64,000 nt of DNA from an uncultured Collinsella sp. (GCA_900541055.1 UQHZ01000006.1:73079-137078), one strand, 5' to 3'; shown: positions 50,720-60,350, counted from the stretch's first letter. Notes: generated from the sequence alone by a model not told the origin. Translations and numbers: made by a program.

Positions 50720-53700
50720 CTAGCGCTTCTTTGGGATCGACCTAAGGCGAGCGAACCATAGGGCTGCGGCACCCGAGGTCAGGAGCGCGGTGATGCAAGC
50801 GGCGATGGGAACTGGTCCTGTTGCCGGTAGGTCCTGCGGTAGGGTACAGCGTTGAATGACACAGTCCTCGTCATGTGACTCAAGTTTATCGCCGCCGCCG
50901 TTGCGACAAAGATCGACGCGTGCGCTGTTGGTGAGTGCGGTTTGGGGCGTATAAGCCGATGTTGCCTGCATGTGCACGACTGCGCCCCGAGCGTCTGCAC
51001 CAAGGATTGCTTTGGCATCGTCAAGGTCGTCGTGCTCATCTTTGAGATCATCGCGGGTCCAAGAATCCGCATCGCTTCGAGTCGTAAAGTCGGCGGCTAC
51101 CGCACCGTATTCAATTCGAATGGCCGTTACGACGGTATTGGATGCAAGGTCGAGTTCTTTCGTCTCGAGTGTGGTGGATTCCGTGGTCGAGATATCCGCC
51201 TTCCAGAGGTGCCAACCGTCGTAATCGGCGAGGCGACAGTCCTCACCCAGGCTCTCTTTTACTTCGTCGGACTCAAGCCAAGGATTTTCGTGCCCATCGT
51301 CAAGTGTCGCGTTTGCCGGCTCATCGACGTCTGTCGAGTCCAACGGCGTCGTGCGATACCATACGTTGCACAGACCGTTGAGGTCGCCGATGGCGACGGG
51401 GGTTTCGATTGAGATGAATCTCGCCGTGCCGTCTTTGGCGCACTCAAGATCATCGGTAATCGTAAACTCATCAACCCAAGTAGCGGAATCGTTTCGAGCA
51501 TCGATGGTATAGGAGAAAAGCCCATCACTATTGGTTTGCGTCGTGGCGCGGTTTTTACCATCGCCGTTAGCCAACAGGCCTTTTTCGATAGGTTGGACAA
51601 GTTCCTGACGCTTGTCGACCTGTCCCTTGATCTCGATGGGCGCATCCTTCATCGCGACGGGTTGGACATCTCCCGTATCCTTTATTTCAAACGTTATCTC
51701 CTCGGCAAGGTCATAGGTCCGCGGAGACATCATTTCGCGCAACGAGTAGGTGCCGGGTGCAAGATGTTCGACGCGGTGCGGCTTGTCGGATGAGGTCCAG
51801 GAGTCTATTTCGGTTTTATCGGGACCATATAAGGTGAGTTGTGCGCCTTCCACTTCCTGCTCACCGCTTGCATCGACCTTGGAGATATCAACCTTGGTGT
51901 AATCGTCGGATACGTTAAGCCGTGCTTCTACGACGGGTGTTTTCTGGTCGGCATAAGCGAGGTCTACGATATGGGGCGTCCGGTCGAGTAAAAAGCCGGT
52001 CGGCGCTTGAGTCTCGACGACCTCGTAGCGTGCGGTGCCAGATCCCAGCGGGAGGTTGTCCGCGCGTGCTTCTCCAGTTTCATCCGACGTGACGGTCGCG
52101 ACGGTCTCACCGTCGAGCGCGGCAATGCTACCGTCGGGGCGCACGATATCACCCGAGGCACGGATCTCATAGACGGCGCCCGCGAGGCTGCTGCCGTCTA
52201 TGGCATCGGTTTTAACGATCCTGATGTTTCCGGTCGCGGCGTGGTCATAATACGAGGCGATTGCAACGGGCGTTAGGTTCATGTCGGCGGGTATGTTTAC
52301 CTCGATTTCTTCGCCGACAAGATAGGGCTCTTTGGCCGAGGTTTCGCGTACATAATAGGTGCCCGGTACGAGCGATTCGGGCAGTGTGACGGTCCCGGTC
52401 GCGTCAGTCGTAAAGGTGTCCATTACGTTATGTGCTGGATACCAGCAAGTTTGTGAGACAGGTTCGTGATTGCTGTCGAGGAGTTGGAAGGTGAATCCGG
52501 CTAGTGGAACAGAAGCGCCTGTTTGGGCATCGCGTTTTACAATCTGGAGATGCGTCGACAGAGCGTGGTTGTCCACGATATATTGAAGCTCGGCGCCGTT
52601 GGAAATCTGATTGGCCCCGACGGTCCATTCCCCTGCACGTTTAAAACCCTCGGGGACGGTTTCCGGAACCTCGCGAACCGTGTAGCCGGCACGGTCGTAT
52701 GGGACGGCTCCGTGGACACCGGCGGGTCGCTTACCTGTGCCGAACCATGCTTCGGGCTGGTCTTTGGTGGAGGCAAAGCCATAGATGTTTGTGGTCAGTG
52801 CGCCAACAACCTGCTGAGAGCTGTTGCTGACAACCTCAAAGACAACACCACCCGCCGGCTGCTCCAGGCCGGATTGGTCGCTATTGCCGTAATCCTTGAA
52901 TTTGGAAATCTCAAGGTCAAACGCAATGGAGATATCGGAAATGCGAGATTCGATCTCGACCACGCCTGAATCGCCGAGCTGGTCGGCTCCAACGGTATAG
53001 GTCCAGCTGTCGTTGGATGGCAGGTAGCCCTCGGGGGCTTTTGATTCGTAGATGGTAAAGGTTCCTAAGGGGACATCGGCGAGGGTGGCCCGACCGCTTT
53101 CGTCGGTCGTGAGGATTTGCGCCCATCCAGGGGTTGATTGCGACACACACGTGAACTCTGCTCCTGCGAGTGAAGATCCCGCCTGGGGGCCGGCATTCGT
53201 CGCGGCATCGAGTTTTACGATATGCAGGTTGATGATGCCGGGCTGTTCATCAATGGCGACCTGTCCACCGTCATTCCCCGTGGTAAAGGCGATGCGATCA
53301 CGACGGGGGACATAGCCGGCCGGCGCCTTCGTTTCAACTAGGTAGTATGCAGTGTTGGGCAGAAGAGTTGCTTGCGCCCGACCGTTGCTGTCCATCTGGA
53401 TGGTGCCGACACGCGCGCCGCTGGCGCTCTCAAAAATATCGAATGTTGCCCCGTCAAACTGATAAGTATTGTTTCCGCTGGTAATGGCAGCGTTTGCAGA
53501 CTGCTTTTGGAAGGAAACAGAGACCGCCGGCAGTACATAGAGCATGTCCTGACGTTTGCTGCCGCCCGATACGGCTCCTAGATAGCGTCGCGCGCGGTGC
53601 GGAGCGGCTTTGATGTTTCCTGATTTTGCGCTGTCGTGGAGCCACCGCGCCGCCGCCACGACTTCATTGTCAGCGGTAAAGTGCCCACTCTTGGTTTTGC

Positions 53701-54151
53701 CCTGAGCGGTCGTGTAAGAGTAAGTACCGTCGACATGGGTAGTGCCGTTGAGCATCCATACGGCAAGCTGGGTTGCGGCGCGGGCGCGATCGGGTGAAAG
53801 ATGGTAACCGCCAAACGACGTGGCGGTAGGATATCCGTGACAAACGATTGCCGCGAACTCGTCGTCGAGCCACACCCAGCCTTGATCAAAGTTGAGCCAT
53901 GGGCCGCCCGGCTTGGTGGGGCCGGGGCGCTCCTGGTTCATGCAGTAGGCAATCGAGGCGTCTTGAGCTTCATACTTGCCGATGAAGAAGGGCCCACAAT
54001 CATCGCTAATAGTGCGGAAGCCGAGCTGACCGTAGCCATCGACGGCAAATGCGGCTCCCGGTGTCAGGCAGCCGAAAAGCAGGAAGAGGAGCAGGAGCAG
54101 CGGACCTGTTGCGATTGCGCTGTGGACAGAGTGCGTGGGTGCGTTGGACAT
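50720..54151 (-). CDS. LPXTG wall adhesin with thioester and SpaA-like domains
   Basis: 1143 residues. Signal peptide 1-36. A thioester-type adhesin domain (about 40-205) has Cys70 in SIAYCMNQE and Gln128 in ATQLAVWML, the pair that forms the reactive bond in Gram-positive TED adhesins. About six SpaA/Cna-B-like beta domains follow (from about 215, 310, 405, 540, 650, 750), with E-containing strands such as YYVRETSA, YEVVETQAP and TFTIYESKAPEGY that often form isopeptide bonds. The C-terminus has LPATG (1108-1112), a membrane helix and RSIPKKR for sortase. AAGGAG upstream. No sortase is adjacent, so a housekeeping sortase is implied. Confidence 0.9.
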   Translation of the reverse strand: MSNAPTHSVHSAIATGPLLLLLFLLFGCLTPGAAFAVDGYGQLGFRTISDDCGPFFIGKYEAQDASIAYCMNQERPGPTKPGGPWLNFDQGWVWLDDEFAAIVCHGYPTATSFGGYHLSPDRARAATQLAVWMLNGTTHVDGTYSYTTAQGKTKSGHFTADNEVVAAARWLHDSAKSGNIKAAPHRARRYLGAVSGGSKRQDMLYVLPAVSVSFQKQSANAAITSGNNTYQFDGATFDIFESASGARVGTIQMDSNGRAQATLLPNTAYYLVETKAPAGYVPRRDRIAFTTGNDGGQVAIDEQPGIINLHIVKLDAATNAGPQAGSSLAGAEFTCVSQSTPGWAQILTTDESGRATLADVPLGTFTIYESKAPEGYLPSNDSWTYTVGADQLGDSGVVEIESRISDISIAFDLEISKFKDYGNSDQSGLEQPAGGVVFEVVSNSSQQVVGALTTNIYGFASTKDQPEAWFGTGKRPAGVHGAVPYDRAGYTVREVPETVPEGFKRAGEWTVGANQISNGAELQYIVDNHALSTHLQIVKRDAQTGASVPLAGFTFQLLDSNHEPVSQTCWYPAHNVMDTFTTDATGTVTLPESLVPGTYYVRETSAKEPYLVGEEIEVNIPADMNLTPVAIASYYDHAATGNIRIVKTDAIDGSSLAGAVYEIRASGDIVRPDGSIAALDGETVATVTSDETGEARADNLPLGSGTARYEVVETQAPTGFLLDRTPHIVDLAYADQKTPVVEARLNVSDDYTKVDISKVDASGEQEVEGAQLTLYGPDKTEIDSWTSSDKPHRVEHLAPGTYSLREMMSPRTYDLAEEITFEIKDTGDVQPVAMKDAPIEIKGQVDKRQELVQPIEKGLLANGDGKNRATTQTNSDGLFSYTIDARNDSATWVDEFTITDDLECAKDGTARFISIETPVAIGDLNGLCNVWYRTTPLDSTDVDEPANATLDDGHENPWLESDEVKESLGEDCRLADYDGWHLWKADISTTESTTLETKELDLASNTVVTAIRIEYGAVAADFTTRSDADSWTRDDLKDEHDDLDDAKAILGADARGAVVHMQATSAYTPQTALTNSARVDLCRNGGGDKLESHDEDCVIQRCTLPQDLPATGPVPIAACITALLTSGAAALWFARLRSIPKKR

Positions 54152-54405
54152 GGCTGCTCCTTATCCCTCGTGCGCCGCATGGGGAGGTTGCGACGCGTAG
54201 GATGAGGCTACCCCCGAGGTTCATGCGGGTAAGTACCGGAGCCTGACCAAAAGCTTGCCCAATTCCTGACAAATTGAGCTCAAATACAACAATCAAGCAA
54301 AAGCGCAGGTAGAAGATAAGGAGAACAGGAGGTCAAAGGTCCTCATCTCCACAATTGACGCGATTTTCAAACGAATCTCCACAGCTAAAACAAGCATCGC
54401 CACCC

Positions 54406-54435
54406 TTGTATCGAACAAGACAACCGCGTTATACT
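54406..54435 (+). promoter_or_regulatory. tRNA-Gly promoter
   Basis: TTGTAT (54406-54411) and TATACT (54430-54435) with an 18-base spacer; the tRNA begins 14 bases later. Confidence 0.7.
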
Positions 54436-54448
54436 ATCCCCCACATAT

Positions 54449-54523
54449 GCGGGCATCGCCAAGTGGTAAGGCATCAGCTTCCCAAGCTGACACTCGCGGG
54501 TTCGAGTCCCGTTGCCCGCTCCA
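54449..54523 (+). tRNA. tRNA-Gly (CCC)
   Basis: Acceptor GCGGGCA pairs with TGCCCGC, discriminator T, encoded CCA (54521-54523). Anticodon loop TTCCCAA gives CCC, decoding GGG. Its last 18 bases recur exactly at 54697-54714. Confidence 0.95.
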
Positions 54524-54533
54524 TTCGAATTTC

Positions 54534-54566
54534 AGGCACGGTAACGTTTCGTTATCGTGCCTTTTT
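54534..54566 (+). terminator. tRNA-Gly terminator
   Basis: AGGCACGGTAAC-gtttc-GTTATCGTGCCT followed by TTTTC. Confidence 0.88.
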
Positions 54567-54577
54567 CAATAAAGTGC

Positions 54578-54714
54578 CGGGACTCGAACCCGACAGGGTG
54601 CGAGCGTTAAATAAACGCGAAGCGTTTATAGCGAGCAGGCAAGGTCGCCGATAGGCGACCGCAGCCGGTGCGTATTTGCGAAGCAAATACGCAGACGTCC
54701 CGTTGCCCGCTCCA
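54578..54714 (+). repeat. tRNA-tail-bounded triple-hairpin element, Gly copy
   Basis: Inverted T-arm copy CGGGACTCGAACCCG (54578-54592, exact), then ACAGGGTGCGAGCG and three hairpins: ATAAACGC/GCGTTTAT (54611-54629), GGTCGCC/GGCGACC (54643-54660), GCGTATTTGC/GCAAATACGC (54670-54692). It closes with an 18-base exact direct copy of the tRNA-Gly 3' end including CCA (54697-54714). Best preserved of the three copies. Confidence 0.85.
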
Positions 54715-54794
54715 TGGAGCAAGGAAGATTTCGGGAATGGTAGATTCAGCCCGCTTTGCTCCCACACTTCCCCGGATCTCGGTATGCCACTGAA

Positions 54795-54845
54795 GCCGGT
54801 GCGGATTTGCGAAGCAAATACGCGGACGTCCCCATGCCCGCTCCA
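54795..54845 (+). repeat. Partial second copy of the Gly-linked element
   Basis: 51 bases matching 54664-54714 at all but a few positions: the third hairpin, then a tRNA-Gly-like tail TGCCCGCTCCA. About 80 bases of unrelated sequence lie between the two, holding a GGAGCAA/TTGCTCC inverted repeat. No gene lies between 54524 and 54947. Confidence 0.85.
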
Positions 54846-54947
54846 ATTCCAAAATGTTAGGTTAATGCCTGCTGCCCATACTTGCACCTGCGCACGGTAC
54901 AATGGTTGGGTTACGACCAACGTGCCAATAACCAAAAAGGAGCCGCT

Positions 54948-56294
54948 ATGATCGATCGCTATACCCGCCCGGAGATGGGACACATCTTCTCCCTCGAGAA
55001 CAAGTACGCCATTTGGCAGGAGATCGAGGTTCTGGCCTGCGAGGCCCAGGCGGAGCTCGGCAAGATCGGTATTTCCAAAGACGAGGCCCAGTGGATCCGC
55101 GACCATGCCAACTTTGAGAAGGCGAAGGTCGATGAGATCGAGGAAGTCACGCGCCACGACGTCATTGCCTTCCTGACCAACATGAAGGAATACATCGATG
55201 CCGATGTTCCCGAGGGCGACCCCAAGCCCAGCCGCTGGGTTCACTATGGCATGACCAGCTCGGATCTGGGCGACACGGCCCTGTGCTACCAGCTCACCCA
55301 GGCCTGCGACCTGATCATCGAGGACGTCAAGAAGCTCGGCGAGATTTGCAAGCGTCGCGCCTTTGAGGAGCGCAACACGCTCTGTGCCGGCCGCACTCAT
55401 GGCATCCACGCCGAGCCGATGACCTTCGGCATGAAGTTTGGCTCTTGGGCCTGGGAGCTCAAGCGCGATCTGGATCGTCTTGAGGACGCCCGCAAGAATG
55501 TTGCCTTCGGTGCTATCTCGGGCGCTGTCGGCACGTACAGCTCCATCGAGCCGTTCGTCGAGGAGTACGTCTGCGAGCACCTGGGCCTGGTCCACGATCC
55601 TCTGTCCACGCAGGTCATCAGCCGCGATCACCATGCCTACCTTGCCGGCGTGCTTGCCACTACAGCGGCCACCTGTGAGCGCATCGCTACCGAGGTTCGC
55701 AATCTACAGAAGACCGATACGCTCGAGGCCGAGGAGCCGTTCCGTAAGGGCCAAAAGGGCAGCTCAGCCATGCCGCACAAGCGCAACCCCATCACCATGG
55801 AGAAAGTCTGCGGTCTGTCGCGCGTCGTGAAGTCCAACGCCCAGGTTGCCTTCGATAACGTCGCCCTGTGGCACGAGCGTGACATTTCGCACTCCTCTGC
55901 CGAGCGCGTCGCCCAGGCCGATAGCTTCATCGCCCTCGACCACATGTTCCAGTGCCTCATCCGCGTTATCGACGGCCTGCAGCTGTATCCCGCCCGCATG
56001 ATGGCCAACCTCAATAAGACCCGCGGCCTCATCTTCTCTTCCAAGGTACTGCTCGCCCTCGTCGACACGGGCATCACCCGCGAGGACGCGTACGCCATTG
56101 TGCAGGAGAACGCTATGGCAACCTGGCACGAGGTACAGGATTGTGTCTCCGGCCCCACCTTTAAGGAGCGTCTCGAGGCCGACCCGCGCTGCACCGTCAG
56201 TCAGGAGAAGCTCGACGAGATCTTTGATCCGTGGGACTTCCTCACCCGTATCGACACGGTCTTTGATCGTCTGGAGCAGCTGAGCTTCGAGTAG
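54948..56294 (+). CDS. purB: Adenylosuccinate lyase
   Basis: Acts twice in purine synthesis (SAICAR to AICAR; adenylosuccinate to AMP). 448 residues; TSSDLGDTA (near 100), HGIHAEPMTFG with the catalytic His (near 150), and the flexible signature loop KGSSAMPHKRNPI (near 268). AAAAAGGAG precedes the ATG at 54948. Single gene with a hairpin after it. Confidence 0.96.
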   Translation: MIDRYTRPEMGHIFSLENKYAIWQEIEVLACEAQAELGKIGISKDEAQWIRDHANFEKAKVDEIEEVTRHDVIAFLTNMKEYIDADVPEGDPKPSRWVHYGMTSSDLGDTALCYQLTQACDLIIEDVKKLGEICKRRAFEERNTLCAGRTHGIHAEPMTFGMKFGSWAWELKRDLDRLEDARKNVAFGAISGAVGTYSSIEPFVEEYVCEHLGLVHDPLSTQVISRDHHAYLAGVLATTAATCERIATEVRNLQKTDTLEAEEPFRKGQKGSSAMPHKRNPITMEKVCGLSRVVKSNAQVAFDNVALWHERDISHSSAERVAQADSFIALDHMFQCLIRVIDGLQLYPARMMANLNKTRGLIFSSKVLLALVDTGITREDAYAIVQENAMATWHEVQDCVSGPTFKERLEADPRCTVSQEKLDEIFDPWDFLTRIDTVFDRLEQLSFE

Positions 56295-56319
56295 GTTCGG
56301 GCATAACGCTAGCTTTTTA

Positions 56320-56361
56320 GGGCGCTTTGCTGGTAATGTGTGTTGCCGGCAAAGCGCCTCG
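56320..56361 (+). terminator. purB 3' hairpin
   Basis: GGCGCTTTGCTGG and CCGGCAAAGCGCC pair around a 12-base loop; a weak T-rich tract follows. Confidence 0.55.
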
Positions 56362-56422
56362 TTGCATTTAGGGAAAGACGGGGATAATAGTCGTCTCGAA
56401 TAACATTCTGAGAGGGGATCGC

Positions 56423-56686
56423 ATGATTTCGTTTGATTACAAGCCTCAGGGCGTGTGTGCTCGCAATATTCACCTTGACCTTTCCGATGACGGCAACAAG
56501 GTGATGGGCGTTGAGTTTACCGGCGGCTGCGACGGCAATCTCAAGGCTATCTCCAAGCTGGTCGAGGGCGCTCCTGCCGATCGCGTAATCGAGGTTCTCG
56601 CCGGTAATACCTGCGGTATGAAAAAGACCTCCTGCGCCGACCAGCTTACACGCGCTATCGAGGCCGCTCGCGCCGAGATCGCCTAA
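56423..56686 (+). CDS. TSCPD domain protein (TIGR03905-type)
   Basis: 87 residues. The conserved pattern GVEFTGGCDGNLKAISKLVEG and CGMKKTSCADQL matches the small stand-alone TSCPD family, related to the C-terminal cysteine domain of class II ribonucleotide reductases. Role unknown; a nucleic-acid or metal-binding task is likely. GAGAGGGG upstream. Stop overlaps the next start (TAATG). Confidence 0.85.
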   Translation: MISFDYKPQGVCARNIHLDLSDDGNKVMGVEFTGGCDGNLKAISKLVEGAPADRVIEVLAGNTCGMKKTSCADQLTRAIEAARAEIA

Positions 56687-57897
56687 TGGGTATCGCCGAT
56701 CACATCAAGAACGGAATATCGCGTCGCGGCTTCGTGCTCGGTGGGGCTGCCGCGGGCGCTGCCACGGTGCTTGCCGGATGCTCGAAAAAAACGGGCACCA
56801 GCGATGATGCCGCCGGCGAGCCGCAGGTTATCAAGGATGATTCCAAAATCATCTCGATTACGGATGAGTACGAGGCAGTCGACATCGATCTTGAGCCGGC
56901 GGCGTCGTGGACGCTGCCTCTGGGTACGCTGCTGTACTACTGCGACGGCGATTACGCCGCGGCAATGATGGCGCCCGCATCGGCACTGCACGCCAACACA
57001 CTCGGTGTGCTCAACCTGGGCGATGGCTCGCTTACCACATTAATCGAGGATCCTATCGAGGGCACGGGATATGCATTCTACGATGTCCGTGCCGGCGACG
57101 GCGTATTCGCGTGGGTTGAGATGAACTTTGCCAATTCATCGTGGAAGCTCTACGCTCAAAATCTGTCGGGCGCTTCGCTCTCTGGCGACGTGGTTGAGCT
57201 CGATCGAGGTGGCAAGGACTACGACCCGCCGCTGTTTACGGCGTTCGGGTCATCAGTCATCTGGTATAAAATGCCCTCGGCAGGTGGCAATAAAACGAGT
57301 AGCGATTCGTTTTGCTATCGTCGCTCGCTTGATGAATCCAAGGCCGAGATAATTTGGAAATCGACGGGTCGCTTTGCATCGGCCCCGCGCGCGAGCGACG
57401 GCATTTTGACCATCTCGCCGCGTGTCCGCAACGACGAGGGCGTCTACTACGGCATAACGGCAATCGATCTGACCGACGGCAACAACACCAAGCGTGCCCA
57501 GCTGGTCCTCCCTTCGTCAGTTTCGCCTTTCGAGGCCGTATATATGGGCGATACCTTCGTGTTTTCTATCGAGGCGGCCTATAGTGGCGTGGGCAGCCTG
57601 GGCAATATGGGCACGTATATCGGTAATGAGGGAGGGCCGTACCTCTTCCTGTCACGCGAGCCGCTCGCATGTGCGGCTGGCAAGAAGAATAAATACCTTG
57701 TTAAGGTACAGGCGTCGCATTTCCTGATCGACACCTCTGCCAAGACCTATGGCTCGCTGCTGTCGCCCGACCGCGCTTTGGAGTATGGCGATTATCCAGC
57801 TACGGCGGGAAAATCGGACTCATTCCTTACGTACGCCACGGTGCGCAACAGCCAGGGTATACCAGAGACGGTCACTGCACGCCTATTCTCTCTTTAA
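56686..57897 (+). CDS. Tat-exported lipoprotein, unknown function
   Basis: 403 residues. Twin-arginine signal ISRRGFVLGG (11-20) followed by a lipobox VLAGC with Cys32, so it is exported folded and lipid-anchored. The remainder is strand-rich with repeats of the type DGVFAWVEMNFANSSWKLYAQNLSG, suggesting a beta-propeller. No catalytic motif was recognised. Overlaps the TSCPD gene by 1 base, so expression is coupled. Confidence 0.78.
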   Translation: MGIADHIKNGISRRGFVLGGAAAGAATVLAGCSKKTGTSDDAAGEPQVIKDDSKIISITDEYEAVDIDLEPAASWTLPLGTLLYYCDGDYAAAMMAPASALHANTLGVLNLGDGSLTTLIEDPIEGTGYAFYDVRAGDGVFAWVEMNFANSSWKLYAQNLSGASLSGDVVELDRGGKDYDPPLFTAFGSSVIWYKMPSAGGNKTSSDSFCYRRSLDESKAEIIWKSTGRFASAPRASDGILTISPRVRNDEGVYYGITAIDLTDGNNTKRAQLVLPSSVSPFEAVYMGDTFVFSIEAAYSGVGSLGNMGTYIGNEGGPYLFLSREPLACAAGKKNKYLVKVQASHFLIDTSAKTYGSLLSPDRALEYGDYPATAGKSDSFLTYATVRNSQGIPETVTARLFSL

Positions 57898-57958
57898 GCT
57901 TAGAGGGGTTAAAAAGGCGCCAACAGGGGAATAAACGCGTTGTAATTGTGAGTACCGC

Positions 57959-58000
57959 CCGCCGAGCTGCCGCGTCATAGCGGCATCCGGCGGGCTCAGG
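57959..58000 (+). terminator. Hairpin before the two-component genes
   Basis: GCCCGCCG-AGCTGCCGC and GCGGCATCCGGCGGGC pair as a long GC-rich stem with one internal loop; no T-run. May end the lipoprotein mRNA. Confidence 0.45.
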
Positions 58001-58050
58001 TGCGTTAAAATGGGCTTGTTCTTAGCTAATTGAGACAGGGGGGCCGTGTT

Positions 58051-58773
58051 ATGGCTTCAGATGCAAAAAAGATTCTGCTGGTCGAGGATGAGAAGGCAAT
58101 CCGTGACGCCGTCGCTGCCTATCTCGAGCGCGAAGGCTACTGGGTTGTGGGCGTCGGCGACGGCCAGTCCGCGATCGAGGAGTTCGAGAAGCATCAGTTC
58201 GACCTGGTCGTGCTCGACCTTATGCTCCCCAAGATCCCCGGCGAGCGCGTTTGCCGCACCATTCGCGATACCTCGGATGTCCCCATCATCATGCTGACGG
58301 CTAAGGGCGAGATCGAGGACCGTATCATCGGTCTTGAGCTCGGCGCCGACGACTATCTGATTAAGCCGTTCTCGCCGCGCGAGCTCGTCGCCCGCGTTCG
58401 CGCTCTGTTCCGCCGTGCCCATCAGGCCGACGAGCCCGCCGTCGAGGTACTCGACTTCGGCGATCTGGTCATCGATATCTCGGGCCACAAGATCTTGGTC
58501 GAGGGCAAGGAAGTCGATTTGACGGCTTCCGAGTTCAAGCTGCTCACCACGCTTGCCCGCCATCCCGGCCGTGTGTATAACCGCATGGAGCTGGTCGAGA
58601 AAGTGCTCGGGTATGACTTTGAGGGCTATGAGCGCACCATCGATAGCCACGTGAAGAATCTTCGCGCCAAGCTGGGCGATGATCCCAAGAAGCCCAAGTG
58701 GCTCTACACCGTCCATGGTGTCGGCTATCGCTTCGAGGCTCCGGCCAAGACCGATAAGTCGGACGAGAAATAG
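58051..58773 (+). CDS. OmpR-family response regulator
   Basis: 240 residues. Receiver domain with acidic pocket E12-D13 and phosphoacceptor Asp56 (VVLDLMLP), conserved Lys near 105 (LIKPFSPREL); winged-helix DNA-binding domain from about 140 with the ending LYTVHGVGYRFE. AGGGGGG precedes the ATG at 58051. It is followed 11 bases later by its partner kinase; target genes not visible. PhoP/RegX-like by sequence. Confidence 0.93.
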   Translation: MASDAKKILLVEDEKAIRDAVAAYLEREGYWVVGVGDGQSAIEEFEKHQFDLVVLDLMLPKIPGERVCRTIRDTSDVPIIMLTAKGEIEDRIIGLELGADDYLIKPFSPRELVARVRALFRRAHQADEPAVEVLDFGDLVIDISGHKILVEGKEVDLTASEFKLLTTLARHPGRVYNRMELVEKVLGYDFEGYERTIDSHVKNLRAKLGDDPKKPKWLYTVHGVGYRFEAPAKTDKSDEK

Positions 58774-58784
58774 GGAAATCACAT

Positions 58785-60350
58785 ATGACACCTGCGCGCT
58801 TTGAAATCGGACAAAAGCACAAGCAGGAGAGCGAGGCGGGTTCCAAGGCTAGTTGGAACACGCCTCGTTCCGATTCACGGCCAACGATGAGCTATCCCTC
58901 GCGCATGGCACTTGCTTTTGCTCTGACATCGCTCATGACGGTATTGGTGCTGGTGGGCGTTGTCTCTGTTGTGTGGGGCACGGTCTTTTCGGATTACACA
59001 CGCTCCAATATCGTCGAAATCGCAAATTCCGCTGCCGAGAAGTTGGCGACCTCATATGAGGAAAACGGCTCTTGGACCGCGGGAGAACTGCGCACGGTCG
59101 CAACGTCGAGTTTGGTTTCCGACGATCTGGGCATGCAGGTCGTCAATAAAAAGGGCGTGATCGTTTATGACGATTCCTGGCCCTCGGCAAGCGCTACCGC
59201 CGATGTACGCGAAAACCAGGCTACGACCGACGACACGAGCGGCAAGAGGGCATCGCATAGCCCGGTTTCGTCTGCTCCAACCGACTCCGATAGCGTTGCT
59301 GACGTCGAGATTGTAACGTCTTCCGGCGAGCATGTCGGACAGGTAAAGCTGTGGGCCATCGGCTCCGACGCTCTGCTCACCAAGGCGGACTCTGCGTTTA
59401 GGGAGAAGACCTTTAACGCCATGGCCCTCGCCGCGGTTGTTGCAATCTGCATTTCGGTCGTTATCGGATCGCTCGTGTCGCGCATGCTCACCAAGCCGAT
59501 TCATCGCATCACCAGTACCGCAAAGCAAATCCGTGACGGCGACCTGTCGGCTCGCACGGGACTGCGCGGTGATGACGAGATCGATCAGCTGGGTGAGACC
59601 TTCGATGAGATGGCCACTTCGCTCGAGAAGGATATGAAACACGAGAAGCGCCTGACCTCAGACGTTGCACACGAGCTTCGCACGCCGCTTATGGCCATGC
59701 TCGCAACGGTCGAGGCCATGCAGGATGGCGTGTATCCCACCGACGATGAGCATTTGGAGACTGTTGCTTCCGAGACGCGTCGCCTGGCTCGTCTGGTGCA
59801 GCAGATGCTCGACCTATCGCGTATGGAAAACAGCACGGCTCCGCTCAATCTAGAACCGGTGGACATGGTTCCGTTCGTGCGATCGATTGTGAACGGCCAG
59901 GAGCGTCTGTTTGCCGACCGTGACCTTCGTCTTCGCTTTGCAGATGAAACCCAAGGGCACGACGATGTCGTCGAGGCCGATCCCGACATGATCACGCAAT
60001 GTGTTATCAACCTCATGAGCAACGCCATGCGCTACACCCCCGAGGGCGGTTGGGTCGTGGTGTCGGTGCTCAGTGACCGCAGGCACGTCAGCATTGCCGT
60101 TTCTGATACCGGCATCGGTATTGCCAAGGACGATCTGTCGCGCATTTTCGGGCGGTTTTGGCGCGCCGATGCCAGCCGCGCCCGCGAAGCTGGCGGCCTG
60201 GGCGTCGGCCTCGCCGTGACCAAGCAGATCGTCGAGCGTCACCATGGCTACATATCCGTGGAGTCGGAGCTTGGAAAGGGTACGACTTTTACAATTCATC
60301 TGCCCCGCGAGCACACGGCGGACGCGGCATCTACTACAATGGAGCACTAG
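58785..60350 (+). CDS. Sensor histidine kinase
   Basis: 521 residues. Cytoplasmic N-tail, membrane segment (about 40-62), external sensor region (63-205) with an Ser/Thr/Ala-rich stretch, second membrane segment (about 208-228), HAMP, dimerisation domain with the phosphoacceptor His in SDVAHELRTPLMAM (near 299), and HATPase with N-box NLMSNAMRYTP and G-boxes DTGIGI and GLGVGLAV. Pairs with the upstream regulator. The signal is unknown. Confidence 0.93.
   Translation: MTPARFEIGQKHKQESEAGSKASWNTPRSDSRPTMSYPSRMALAFALTSLMTVLVLVGVVSVVWGTVFSDYTRSNIVEIANSAAEKLATSYEENGSWTAGELRTVATSSLVSDDLGMQVVNKKGVIVYDDSWPSASATADVRENQATTDDTSGKRASHSPVSSAPTDSDSVADVEIVTSSGEHVGQVKLWAIGSDALLTKADSAFREKTFNAMALAAVVAICISVVIGSLVSRMLTKPIHRITSTAKQIRDGDLSARTGLRGDDEIDQLGETFDEMATSLEKDMKHEKRLTSDVAHELRTPLMAMLATVEAMQDGVYPTDDEHLETVASETRRLARLVQQMLDLSRMENSTAPLNLEPVDMVPFVRSIVNGQERLFADRDLRLRFADETQGHDDVVEADPDMITQCVINLMSNAMRYTPEGGWVVVSVLSDRRHVSIAVSDTGIGIAKDDLSRIFGRFWRADASRAREAGGLGVGLAVTKQIVERHHGYISVESELGKGTTFTIHLPREHTADAASTTMEH

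Noticed and set aside
54152..54448. Riboswitch in the adhesin leader
   Set aside because: Some pairing near 54200-54240 but no match to a riboswitch consensus that I know.
54697..54845. Additional tRNA genes or pseudo-tRNAs
   Set aside because: Only the 3' tail and T-arm parts are present; no D-arm, anticodon arm or 5' acceptor.
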